Assembly: GCA_000708835.1 (NCBI GenBank)
Contig: DF237052.1
Location: 1-64,000, forward strand
Source: Klebsormidium nitens
Lineage: Eukaryota; Streptophyta; Klebsormidiophyceae; Klebsormidiales; Klebsormidiaceae
Reading direction: 5' to 3'
DNA length: 64,000 nucleotides
Positions 10,401-20,600 of the stretch are shown here, piece by piece; position 1 is the first letter of the stretch, and every line of letters starts with the position of its first letter. The notes beneath the pieces are model-generated. The model ran no database searches. It worked only from the letters and a program-made list of their open reading frames with translations, and was not told the DNA's origin. The translations under genes and the position numbers were made by a program.

Positions 10401-11919
10401 ACCGTACTGAGCGGTATACCACTGTTGTAAGGAATACTGTAGCTGGGACTGAAAGTGCGCTGAGCTGGCGGGATCTCCGGAGCCATTGGCGCGTTCCATG
10501 GCGAGGGAGGCTTTCACAATTGCTTGGGAGAAGTAACGCTGCTTGCCTGCAAAATGGTGATTTGAGCTGGTTAGACACTGGTGCCTGCGAGGTTATTGAA
10601 GGCTTCGGTTAAGCACTCGGGTTTGTAAAACTGCGTGCCTACAGGGGCACACTTGACAATCTCTGGTTCCATGGCAAGTGAGCCTTGACAATCACTTGGA
10701 AGAAGTAGGGAGATGCGAATGTACATAGAGGAGAAGAAAGAAACGGAAGGCACATACAGTAGCTACACGACAGAAGACGACGAGATGGACACTTTGGGGG
10801 CACACATTCAGCATTTTCCAAACAGGCACTGTGGATAGAAAAGATAAGACCAATGCTTCCATGGCACGACCGAGAATCAGGCCCCACGAGTTGCGGTCTA
10901 ATATCGCACTGCGGTGATTCGGTGATTCAAAAGACTTCTCGGGCGCTAGGACTGATCGATGCTTTTCATCAGACTCAAATACTTGAGTCCCTTTCTAACA
11001 GCCATGCTGAAGAAAAAGGATAAGGAATGTTGCTCTGAAGTGGAGTAGGGTATTAGATAACTCAAAGCTGCTTCAATGCCGCAAGCATGAGTGTTCATCA
11101 ACGTCTGGAGATCCTACAATTCCTGTTCCTGACTTGGAGATGTTCCTTACAGCTTTCCCATGAGGTTCCAGATATAGTCCTCATCCATTTGAGTGAGTAC
11201 GTTAATACCACTGTTAGTCCACTGACCCTAAAGATGAGAAGCAAAGCCGCTTCAAAGCAATGCAGTGTTATCTGCAGTCACATCAGCAATGGCCAATGTG
11301 TTTACAGCATATACAAGGCAAATATATACGGGATATATCTTTGATCCTTTGCATGCTCAATGCGGCAGCAAAGTGCCCCTTTGCCAAATTCTGAGAGAAT
11401 GATATCGTGATTGAGATAAGCATACAACCACAATTCAAGCCGCCATGAGTTGACCAACCAAAAAGAAACCTCACCAAGGTGACAAGTTTCACGTCAAAAA
11501 GATGAGGGACCTGAAAGAGAAGAATGACCTTAAAAGACACCGAGGGTGTTAATAAGGCATTTGAAACTCATGGAAAAACCAGAAGTTTGCGGTTTGTTAT
11601 ACTTGCCTGCCGTGTTGACGTAGCGTCCATCCGTGTGCGTCCGGCTCTCATACACTTGGACAATGATCTGTCCCGTCAGGCAGAGCACCGCGATCAGCGC
11701 CGCCGACACAATGTAACTCAGTGCGATCTTCTTCACAAATTGCGGCCGCTCCACCTTGTCTTGCATCACGTACTTGGTGTGCATCTGGGCGTCCTTGTCA
11801 AACACGTGCCGCCGGACCCCCGTCCTCAACCGCTTGCTGATGCTGAATCCAGATCCCCCCGAGCCCTCGGGCTCAGCAAAGGACTCCACGCTCAGCGAGC
11901 GCTTCATAGCGCTCAGCAT
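4490..11919 (-). CDS. membrane sensor histidine kinase with PilJ-like input domain
   Basis: Sensor kinase of the two-component type. Exons on the minus strand: 11919-11607, 10546-9961, 8921-8738, 8060-7818, 6968-6726, 5797-5558, 5131-4490; phases join to 816 aa. Domains: cytosolic head; TM1 about 66-88; a segment starting VNTAGKQRYFSQ, matching the PilJ/NarX-type 'N.AG.QR..SQ' signature; TM2 about 252-278; H-box SHEMREPL with His318; N-box NLISNAMKFT at 446-455; G1 DHGIGM about 478-483; G2 GGTGLGL 507-513; then a Gly/Arg/Ser-rich tail with YRGG and RRGG repeats. No receiver domain is seen, so the phosphate must pass to a separate protein (inference). The first intron uses a GC donor (CAG|GCAAGT). 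ATG 11919 is the first in-frame ATG but upstream exons cannot be excluded. The last junction, 5558 to 5131, is the least certain. Confidence 0.8.
5242..5430 (-). other. alternative or extra kinase exon candidate
   Basis: Between the last two kinase exons an open minus frame encodes a hydrophobic protein-like stretch (LNISALMILLSDVGIAQKAF). An AG after TTGGCCATCTGCA at about 5412 could be an acceptor. If used it would add residues between the ATPase domain and the RGG-rich tail. The direct splice 5558 to 5131 keeps frame without it, so it is kept only as an alternative. Confidence 0.2.
5931..6165 (-). repeat. two decayed echoes of the kinase ATPase-end exon (5' side)
   Basis: The start of exon 5797-5558 recurs at 5931-5991 and 6090-6165. 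The shared block CCAGAACGTGCTG is at 5747, 5939 and (as CAAAACGTCCTG) 6125, steps of about 190 bp. The first echo still has a CAG acceptor in register with the true one. Both are frameshifted or eroded and lie in the intron. Confidence 0.8.
6394..6640 (-). repeat. two decayed echoes of the kinase G2-box exon (donor side)
   Basis: The last part of exon 6968-6726 recurs at 6551-6636 and 6394-6448, sharing AAAGCCCCAGCCCCGT or a near match. Exon-end equivalents are 6726, 6557 and 6399 (steps 169 and 158). Both echoes retain usable-looking donors (ATG|GTGAGG and ATG|GTAAGA). Confidence 0.85.
7160..7372 (-). repeat. decayed echoes of the kinase N-box exon (acceptor side)
   Basis: Pieces of the start of exon 6968-6726 recur at 7176-7195 (ATCGCGTTCGAAGTTGG) and 7336-7366 (GTTCACCAGCGACTGCCAG, compare GTTTACCAGCAGCTGCAG in the exon). 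Weaker matches lie at 7106-7135 and 7249-7262. Confidence 0.6.
8131..8205 (-). repeat. decayed echo of the kinase X-region exon (acceptor side)
   Basis: CCCCGCTTCTAGTTTAAGAA and the following ATCGAC and AGCGTTTCC blocks repeat the start of exon 8060-7818 in order, with deletions and no open frame. Confidence 0.7.
8981..9598 (-). repeat. ladder of four or more echoes of the phospho-acceptor exon
   Basis: The H-box part of exon 8921-8738 (CTCGTGGCTCACGTAG, H-box in reverse) recurs at 8981-9050, 9225-9300, 9420-9475 and 9541-9598, and more weakly near 9105-9150. Similarity falls with distance: the nearest copy is nearly identical over about 60 bases, the farthest keeps little more than TTTTGGCTGATATGACTCACC. 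The series looks like successive tandem duplications of different age. Confidence 0.85.
9664..9905 (-). repeat. two echoes of the PilJ-like exon end (donor side)
   Basis: TCTAAGCTCGCATGGAGCAG at 9961 recurs as variants at 9849 and 9670. The 9849 copy continues into CTTCGACACCAGCAGGTG like the true exon. Donor bases are eroded in the copies. Confidence 0.85.
10655..10880 (-). repeat. two echoes of the PilJ-like exon start (acceptor side)
   Basis: The block GTTCCATGGCGAGGGAGGCT of the exon (10493) recurs as GTTCCATGGCAAGTGAGCCT at 10666 and, shorter, as CTTCCATGGCACGACCGAG at 10856. Steps are 173 and 190 bp. Confidence 0.75.
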
Positions 11920-14659
11920 TGTGGCCAACTCTATCTGCGTGCCTAGGGCCTGATTTCTGAGGTGGTTCTGGCCTGCTTCTGTCGGCGATTTTAGTGCCAA
12001 TGCTAGCACTCAATGCAACTGCTCAGCTTTGGTAAGTGTCTTCTGAATCCGGATTGGTCCCATCAATCTGGTTGTGGACGCAGCATTTGTCTTGCCACTG
12101 TATGTGGAAACAAGGCTGCTCTAGAAGACAGGCATTGCTTGGCAGATTTTCCTGTCTGCCACCCTACAATCATCCGGTAGAAGACTTGTGTAAAGTGCTG
12201 GTGATCAAGAGTCACCTGTACATCAAAAGAAGGCTTTTAGCATGATTGAACAACTAGACTGCATCCGCACTTTCCTTGATCCTTTAGCTTGGTATAAGTG
12301 AAAGAGCTTCGCAGATAATCGCGCAGCTATCGATCGGCAAAAATCCCCTTTAAAACCAGGATTGGACAGTTACCCAGACATCTTGTGACACCTGTCCGTA
12401 AATAAAGCAGAGTGCTTGATCTTGGTGAAGTAATGCTGAAACCAGAGCACCACCAAGTAATCTCCTGATTGCCACAAGGGGCCCATCAAACCTAATGGAA
12501 CAGAAATTTGCACTGAGCAGAGCAAGCAACATTTCTTGGAGATGTTGGCACGCGACACAGACAATTCAGAAAGAAGTGTTTCCCTTACCACTACAGAGTC
12601 GTCACTGCTTGAAGGAGCTGTCACTTTGCATCAAAAATGGTCCATCCTTGAAAGCTCAAGATTTCAGAGCTGCAATAAATGTCCAAAGTATCAATATTCG
12701 CCAGCGGCAAAACGTCCAGCAGCACTAGGAGACCAGGAGACTGGAACCTCCTTCTTCCGACCCTGAGAAACTTGGTGCAACGCAGAAAAGCCAGAGAAAA
12801 GGCTGTGATACCACTTTCGGTCCTGGCTGCTGAAAAGGGTGGTGCATATGCATTCTGACATGCCGCCGCAGACGTGCAGGAAGCCCCAGTTACCGCTTGC
12901 AAGAAGCGCTAGCAACAGAAAGACTGAACGCGGTATCGACTCATGGAAATGCAGGTGTGATGCAGCACAAGATCCCTTCCAACCACTTGTCAAAATGTCT
13001 CTGGCTTGCAGACATCCTCCACATCCGGAAAAGTGACTCAGAAGAGGCGTGCTACCGGTCACGACCGGCCGGGTGTCATCACCAGCAGTGAGCTACCGGG
13101 GGTGGGGATGACCAGAGATATGAGGATCTTTTACTGTCCAAAAGTGCCTGTCCGCAGCAACACTCGGACCTACCTAGCTGGTGATTCTACTGTAGACTCC
13201 AAACGTGATCTCTTGGTGAGTACCGGCCTGTCCGTAGATGGTCCATCGTTCAGAGGCTGGCGTCCGCACAAGTCTCGTTACCACGTGGTTTACTCGAAGT
13301 CGAGACTTCCCACCCCACTCCCGAGCCCTCGGAAACTTCGGTAGGCATTGACGTCAGCCGGGGCGGTAGGCAAAGCCGCCGCAGCCGCGCTCACAGTGCA
13401 TTCTTGCCAAGTTGTGAATCTGCACAAAATCGATTCATGCGCTTACCGGGAAGGAATTGTCCCAAGCAAAACCACTGTATGAAGGGCGCCACTCCGGAAA
13501 TGCGAAAAGCCGTCCGTACACAAAAAGCTGACTGCATAATTGGTTGGTCAACCTCGTTGAGAATGCGTCTCTACCAAGCTCCGAAACAGTCCGCCAAGCA
13601 CTGAAAAGGCACAGGTCTGATTCTACCAGAAACGAATCCAATTTGCTACGTCATCGAATCATTACCATCCGGCCGAGGCTACACCATTACCGCCTGGAGC
13701 CTGGCTGGTTAGGCCAGTATACCGTACGGGCCACGGCGTATACGACCGGTTGCCACAAGCTTAGAGTGCGTGGTAATGGTGGCTAGAGAGGAAGCCTGAC
13801 NNNNNNNNNNNNNNNNNNNNNNNNNNNNNNNNNNNNNNNNNNNNNNNNNNNNNNNNNNNNNNNNNNNNNNNNNNNNNNNNNNNNNNNNNNNNNNNNNNNN
13901 NNNNNNNNNNNNNNNNNNNNNNNNNNNNNNNNNNNNNNNNNNNNNNNNNNNNNNNNNNNNNNNNNNNNNNNNNNNNNNNNNNNNNNNNNNNNNNNNNNNN
14001 NNNNNNNNNNNNNNNNNNNNNNNNNNNNNNNNNNNNNNNNNNNNNNNNNNNNNNNNNNNNNNNNNNNNNNNNNNNNNNNNNNNNNNNNNNNNNNNNNNNN
14101 NNNNNNNNNNNNNNNNNNNNNNNNNNNNNNNNNNNNNNNNNNNNNNNNNNNNNNNNNNNNNNNNNNNNNNNNNNNNNNNNNNNNNNNNNNNNNNNNNNNN
14201 NNNNNNNNNNNNNNNNNNNNNNNNNNNNNNNNNNNNNNNNNNNNNNNNNNNNNNNNNNNNNNNNNNNNNNNNNNNNNNNNNNNNNNNNNNNNNNNNNNNN
14301 NNNNNNNNNNNNNNNNNNNNNNNNNNNNNNNNNNNNNNNNNNNNNNNNNNNNNNNNNNNNNNNNNNNNNNNNNNNNNNNNNNNNNNNNNNNNNNNNNNNN
14401 NNNNNNNNNNNNNNNNNNNNNNNNNNNNNNNNNNNNNNNNNNNNNNNNNNNNNNNNNNNNNNNNNNNNNNNNNNTGAGCAGTGAGCAGGCTGAGAGTCAA
14501 GAGCCTAGAGGTGCCTCTAGACGCCGGAGCCGGAGGGGAAAGGCCGGCTTGCAGACAATTGCTGGAATCCCCCTCCGCATTGCAGCCCTTTTGCAGGCAA
14601 GCAAGAGGACGGCTTCGTGCATTGTTCCAAAAAGCAGGACACTTTGAGAAATTGAAAAT
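11920..14659. other. divergent spacer between the kinase and NOP14, with an assembly gap
   Basis: The kinase runs left and NOP14 runs right, so both promoters should lie here. A TGACGTCAG element (bZIP-type core) in a CG-rich patch is at about 13350-13385. Several medium minus frames at 12370-13060 have no recognisable family; they could hold an upstream kinase exon, but no splice chain was found. Bases 13801-14474 are N. Confidence 0.45.
13801..14474. other. assembly gap, 674 N
   Basis: A run of N between the two divergent genes. Frames reported across it are meaningless. Confidence 0.99.
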
Positions 14660-17600
14660 ATGGCAAAAAAGAAGCCGCCCAGGGGATCTACGATGGCAGC
14701 GAGCAAAAGGAATGCTCAGAATGGTAAAGGTGCTCTCAAAGGTGGCACACCAAACCAGCGATCAAAAGGAGATACCGCGGTCTCTGGGCAGAAAGCGAAT
14801 CCTTTTGAGCGCATGTGGAATCGGCGGAAGTTCGACGTTCTGGGAAAGAAAACCAAGGGCGAGCAGAGGAAAGTTGGCCAGTCTAGGAGCCGGGCTGTGG
14901 AGATGGTATGTCAGTTTTCTTGGTTGTGCGCTTGATTTGGTGCCTGCTTTTACAGGCATGCATTAGGGAAGGCAGCATTGCCGAGCTTGAATACGGCGCT
15001 GGTCTGGAGGGAAATACACATTATTTGCGGCTGTAAAGAACGGCACTCGCTGCATGTCATTGCTTTGAGGGGGTGCTCAATGCGATCATGTGTTCGGCGC
15101 TGCTTTCTCGCTCTGAACTTTATTCAGGGTCAATTCTCATTATTTCCACTTGCACCACCCTACGGCATCTTAAGAAAACTGCCTCATGGTTGTTGACTGG
15201 CACCTGTTTCTTATGTAGCTTAACTTCCTGAATTCCACCATTCGAATTGTGCCCAGAGTATGTCAGCTTGTATGACACCAATAGCATCATCCTGAATGAA
15301 GGTCGGTCTCTCCTTGTACCGCCACTCGGAAGCTGGAACGTGTTGTGTCAAAGTTGAAGACTTTCAATCTCAATCGACGTGTGTACTATCTGACCATGCA
15401 TTGGTTTCTAGCCACTTCCTGAGAACAGTATTATTGCAGTTGTACCACCTTTGCATCGCCTGGTGTACTGAAATTCTCGATTCAAAAGTACTGTGAGTTT
15501 TATTAGTGACTATAGCAGCACAATTTGTCCATACAACAGCAGTAACAAGAAAGTCAAGCGGTCTTCAAGCTTGGCGGGGGTATTCTATACACCCAGATAG
15601 AGTTTGAAAAGACTGCTGTACTGTCTGCTGTATCTTGAAGCTCTGCAGATGCCCTCTTTCTTTTGCAGATGACATAAATACTTTTCTACTCTACTAGAGT
15701 AAAAGTTTCACATGTGCATCACTCTAGAGAAGTTTAGCTGTAGAATGCACATCAAGTTGCTGGTAATGTAGATCAAATTCACAACAGTATATTGGGGTTA
15801 GCTTCTCATGCTTGTGTACACTAAAAGAGGTGATTACAACTGGTTCCAGTTCATTCTCTCGTCGTGTTGCTTCTTTGAAAGACTTTCTTTTGGCTGCTTT
15901 ATCCCCCTGCAGCGAAAGGCAATGCGTCTCCAGAGGTATGATCAGCCCCCATCAAAATGAATCGTGGTTGATTCACGTTATTGGCCTCCAGCAATCCTTG
16001 GACGATTGCAAACCAGTTTTCCAACCCCTCTCCTGCAGAGAAGGGACACGCCCCCTTCCTGAAGTTAAAGGACATGACTCTCCAGGAGTATGGACAGCCC
16101 CATCTGGAATGAATCCTGAGTGGTTCACTTTATGATTTTTAGCATTCCTCAGATGCTCGCTTATCAATCCTACAACCCCTTTCCTGCAGAGAAAAGACAC
16201 GCTCCTCCACGAGTACCGCCAGTCCAAGAAGGCGAACGCGTTCATCGACCGCCGCTTCGGCGAGTCGGACGCCAGCCTGGCAGAGGACGACAAAGCGATC
16301 ATGCGGTACCAAAAGGAGCGCCTGGCGCAGCTCAACAAGCGCTCGCGCTTCAACCTGAAGGACGATGATGTCAGCGACGGGGAGGAGGACCTGCTGATGC
16401 ACAGGGGGGTGGCGGCGGGGGTGGACGATTTTGACGAGGGGGACGTGCCGGGCGAGGAGGATGAAAACAATCCTGAGCGTAAGTCACAGGAGTTGATTAT
16501 CGATTGAATCCCGGTGGCTCGCCCCTTTCAATCTCAAAGGGCTGCGCCCGGAATCTCCTATGCCGCCACGATCGGAAACCGACGCTTTTTCTGAGGGTTG
16601 CCAGCACCTGTTCATGCTTTGCGTTTCAGTCCCTTCGTTCAGCCCCGGTTACAAAGAAAAGTCCTCCGAAAGCTCCTGATCCTCTTCAAGTATACATAGA
16701 CCACCCACTGTCGCAGATACAGTGCTGGTCTGCGTGCTGGTCTGCAATTCCAACAATGAAGTGCATGTACCGAATTTGCCGATCTGTTTTGGGAGCTGGA
16801 GGCTTCTCCAGGCATGATTGGAGCGTCATTGAAAGGAAGTTCTCCAAACATCGTCATTGGGTGGTGTGCGATCCAGTTACTTGCAAAGATCATTCTCACC
16901 AAACGAAGAAGCCAGATTAAGTAAAGGGTTGATCAGTGGGTTACAATTTTTCCCCGCTTGCTTCTTCTGCAGTTGACGCAGAGATCGTGGACAAGCTGCA
17001 TTTCGGAGGCTTTGAGCGCGCATCCGGAGGGGAGTCCCTGGACATTGTGAGACTTGCTCTTTCATTTTTCGCTTTAGATTCAGACGATTGTTCTATCAGT
17101 GTCCAATGGTGTCCATCTATTGGTGGAAGTCGACCTCTTGGCAACGTGTGAGAAGGCAGTCGCGTTTTCAGTTCCTGGTGGCGATCGATTGGCATGTCGG
17201 TGTCCGCTTTTACAAGTACTCTGGAACGAGTTGTCTAATACAGGGTAGCAGTGACACTGTGCCTTACTGGCTACACTTTCAAACCCTGGCAGGTGCTGCA
17301 ATTCTCGACCGGTTGAATCTTCATTCGAAAGACACGTCAACCATTCTTTTGCTAGTAGAGAATCCAGAACGTTCGGAGTCTCGTTAAAATACTCTCGGAT
17401 GATAGTCTCCTCGACTTCGTCCGTGTGTAAGCTGGACAAGCCCAAGGTATGATCAAAGAGCTTGTTGCTAGAGTCATCTCTGCAAAGGTGCAGAGTGACA
17501 AGGAAGCCGAAGAAGCTATAAATGCAAAAGACCTTCGATTTAAGCCTTAACTCTGTCGTTCACTTTTTAGGGAAAGCCAAAAACGCGGAAAGAAGTGATG

Positions 17601-20600
17601 GAGGAGCTTATCGCCAAGAGCAAGTTCTACAAGGCGCAGAAAGCCAAGGAGAAGGAAGAGGCTGACGACTTGCTGGGGACTCTGGACGAACAGTTCAGAG
17701 AGCTGACTCAGAAAGGGCTGTTGGCAAGTAAACCGTCCAAGAAGGACGACATGTCTGCGCTTATGGCCAAGTATGGGGTTGCGGCGACTGCTTCGGAGGA
17801 GAAGGGTAGAAAGGCGGACACGGCGTTGACAGGAGGGAAGCAGGATTTGGCAGGAAAGAAGAAAGAGCCGAAAGCTGAGGAAAGTGCTGGGGGTATGGAG
17901 GCGAAAAGAGCAGGGGCGAAGGACAGTGGAAAGCTCGTTCCGGGGAAGGAAGGCAAGAAGAGCGGAACAGCGGAAACGGAACCGGAGAAGGACGACTATG
18001 AAAAGTTGGCGCGTGAGATGGCGTCCGACCTGCGGGCGCGGGCGTCCGATCGGACGAAGGACCCGGAGGAGGCGGCGAAGGAGGAGCGGGAACGGCTCGA
18101 GAAGCTGGAGAAGAAGAGGCGGCAGCGGATGGAGGGTAAGCAGACCGTTGCGGTTTTTGCTCTCTATTTGGTTATGTTAAGATTTGTTTATTCCTTCGTT
18201 CGTTGCTTATGTGTCGTGAAGAAAGCTCCTCTTTGATTTCCAGAAAGATGGATCTGAACAGGCGGCAACGCACGGAGGGTGGAAGCAAGCTTTGCCGTCT
18301 CTGCTCTCTTTGTTCGGTTCCGAATGACACGTGTCTTTCCAGCTTCGTTGTCAGATTAGCTCTTGCTTCTGGCTGTCAAGAATATGGAAAAGGGAAGAAG
18401 TGGGAACGCATGGAGGTTGAGGTCAACTCTTTTGTCGTGCGCTTCTCTTTCGGGTTTCCTTTAATTGCTGGCTTCCACCCTGCTCGTAGATCCATTTGCT
18501 AACTTGAGCTTAGAGTTTCTAATCCAAGACAGAAGATACCAGATTGATTCCCGCAAATCAACCTCAAAATCCTTGGAATCGTTTACAAACCCAATCTCGG
18601 TTCTTTGAAAGTCTCATTTCCGACGATGAAGCCATAATGCAAATAAATCAAGCCACCTCCTTTCAGGTCTGGACGAGGAAACGGAGGGAGAGGAATCAGA
18701 GGACGAGACTGGAGGCCGCCGCGCACGGAAGCGGCGCAAGCGGGCTGAGACGTCGGGAGACGATCTGGGGGAGAACTTCGTGTTGGAAGGAGAGGAGTTT
18801 CAGCAGGAGGGTTGGGCGACGGACATCATGAAGCAGGGGGAGGATGAGGGTGAGTCAAACCTAGAGGAAGTTGCGATTGTTGTGGACTTGTTGAGACTGG
18901 CGGAGTTGATTTTTTTCGAGGCTTTGACCTACTAGTTGTCGGAGGAGGATTTTTAAAAGGAGGACTGGCAAGGGGCATATTGAAGCAGGGGGAAAGATGA
19001 GGGTGGATTAAAGGAAGTGGGCTGGCTTGCTCTGGATTCCTTGAGCTGGCCAAGTTAGGTTCTTCTTGTAACCTTAAGAACGATTCCTCACACGTACTAT
19101 TGATCACCTGCATATAGGGTAGGATTACCAGTGAGAAGGCTTCCAACGAGAGATACCTCGCAAGAGTAGCAGCAATCATTTGTGGTTCCAGCTGTTTACA
19201 TCGCTCGAAATGGACTGGTTCTTTTGAGCCGGCCCTGTTTGTTTTCAACGGGCTTTGGCGACAGGCCGATCTTGTGGCACGTCACTCAGGCCTCCGACCT
19301 TTTCCTTAGCGACGACCCTGGTTCCAGACAGTGTCTGAGGCTTTTTGAGGTGGAGATATACTAGGGTGTCCGAGAGGGCGACAGCTTTGGTTTTGCTAGA
19401 GCCGACCAGGAACGAAATCAAACACTTCTGCAGAAGTGCCTTCACACCTGTAACGAAAATCAAGATCGGGACCGGGCTCTTTTGCAAAAGTGATTTCATA
19501 GAAACCCTTCCTGGGAGACAACTTCGAAAATGCACTCCATGAAGACCGAATCTTGAATCTGTTTGCAGACGAGGACGATGAAGAAAGTGGGGAGGAGGAC
19601 GAGCTCGAAGGGAGTGCTGACGAGGACGACGACGTCAGCGAAGACGAGGACGATGACGTCACCGCTGACGGGGATGACGAGGGCAGCCAAGACGATGCGG
19701 ACGTCAGCGGGGGCGAGGGACCGGAGGACGACGTCAGTGGAGGAGAGGAGGAGAGCGGATCCGGCTCGGATGGTGATTTGGACGACTTTTTGGGAGCAGT
19801 GCAACGGGAGAAGGAGATGCGGGAACTAGAGAAGCGAGAAAAGGGAGGGCAGGAAGTATTGAAACGGAAAAAGAACGGGAATAGGGACGCAGCTTCGGAT
19901 GCTGCTTCTTTAGAGAAGCCAGATCCACATACCAAAACTGGGAAGGGGGGCAGAACGGCCGGGAAAGTCAAGGAGGGGGCCCGGAAAAAGGACGGCGGAA
20001 AACGCCCCAGGGGGGAGCTTCCTTATGTGATCGATGCCCCCCAGACGTTGGAGCTGTTCCGGGCGATCGTGGACGGGAGGAGCGACGCTGAGCTGGCGTT
20101 GGCGATCGAAAGAATACGCGCGTGCAACTCGGTGAAGCTGGCGGCGGACAATCGGCGCAAGATGCAGGTGAGGAGTCTGCCTGGAAGGACCTGGCTTTGA
20201 GCAGTTCAGAATGTAACGGTTCCCTTGAGGTTGCTTAGGACGTTAGGGTTGCCTTGGGGTTCTCATTCAGTAGGGGCTGCCTTGGAATTTTTGGGTTTAG
20301 AGAAGCGGATAAAGAACGGCAGCCAGATAATGCAACCTCAGACTCTACCCCACTTCGCAGCCCCGCTTGCGGGTATTTGGGAAGCATTGGTTACAGCTTG
20401 CACCCTAATCTTCCTATCCGGCACTTGCTCTAAAGAAAATACTAAATATAGGCAGAACTTCTCCTTTCCTTTTCAAGACACAGTTTTACGGGTGAAAGGC
20501 ATATCACGCTTATGGAGAGTTCCCTGACGTTGGGCAATAGCCAATCCGTGTGTTGTCCGAAGCGTTCCCACGCAACCCTATTCCAGTGGCAGCAACAACG

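Noticed and set aside
9841-10578. Minus-strand Arg-rich frame of 245 codons
   Set aside because: Frame shadow of the PilJ-like kinase exon, which has the coherent protein.
13709-14500. 263-codon frame across the first N run
   Set aside because: Almost all of it is unknown sequence; the ends show no coding character.
19396-19971. Minus-strand Ser-rich frame of 191 codons
   Set aside because: Antisense shadow of the Asp/Glu-rich NOP14 exon 6.
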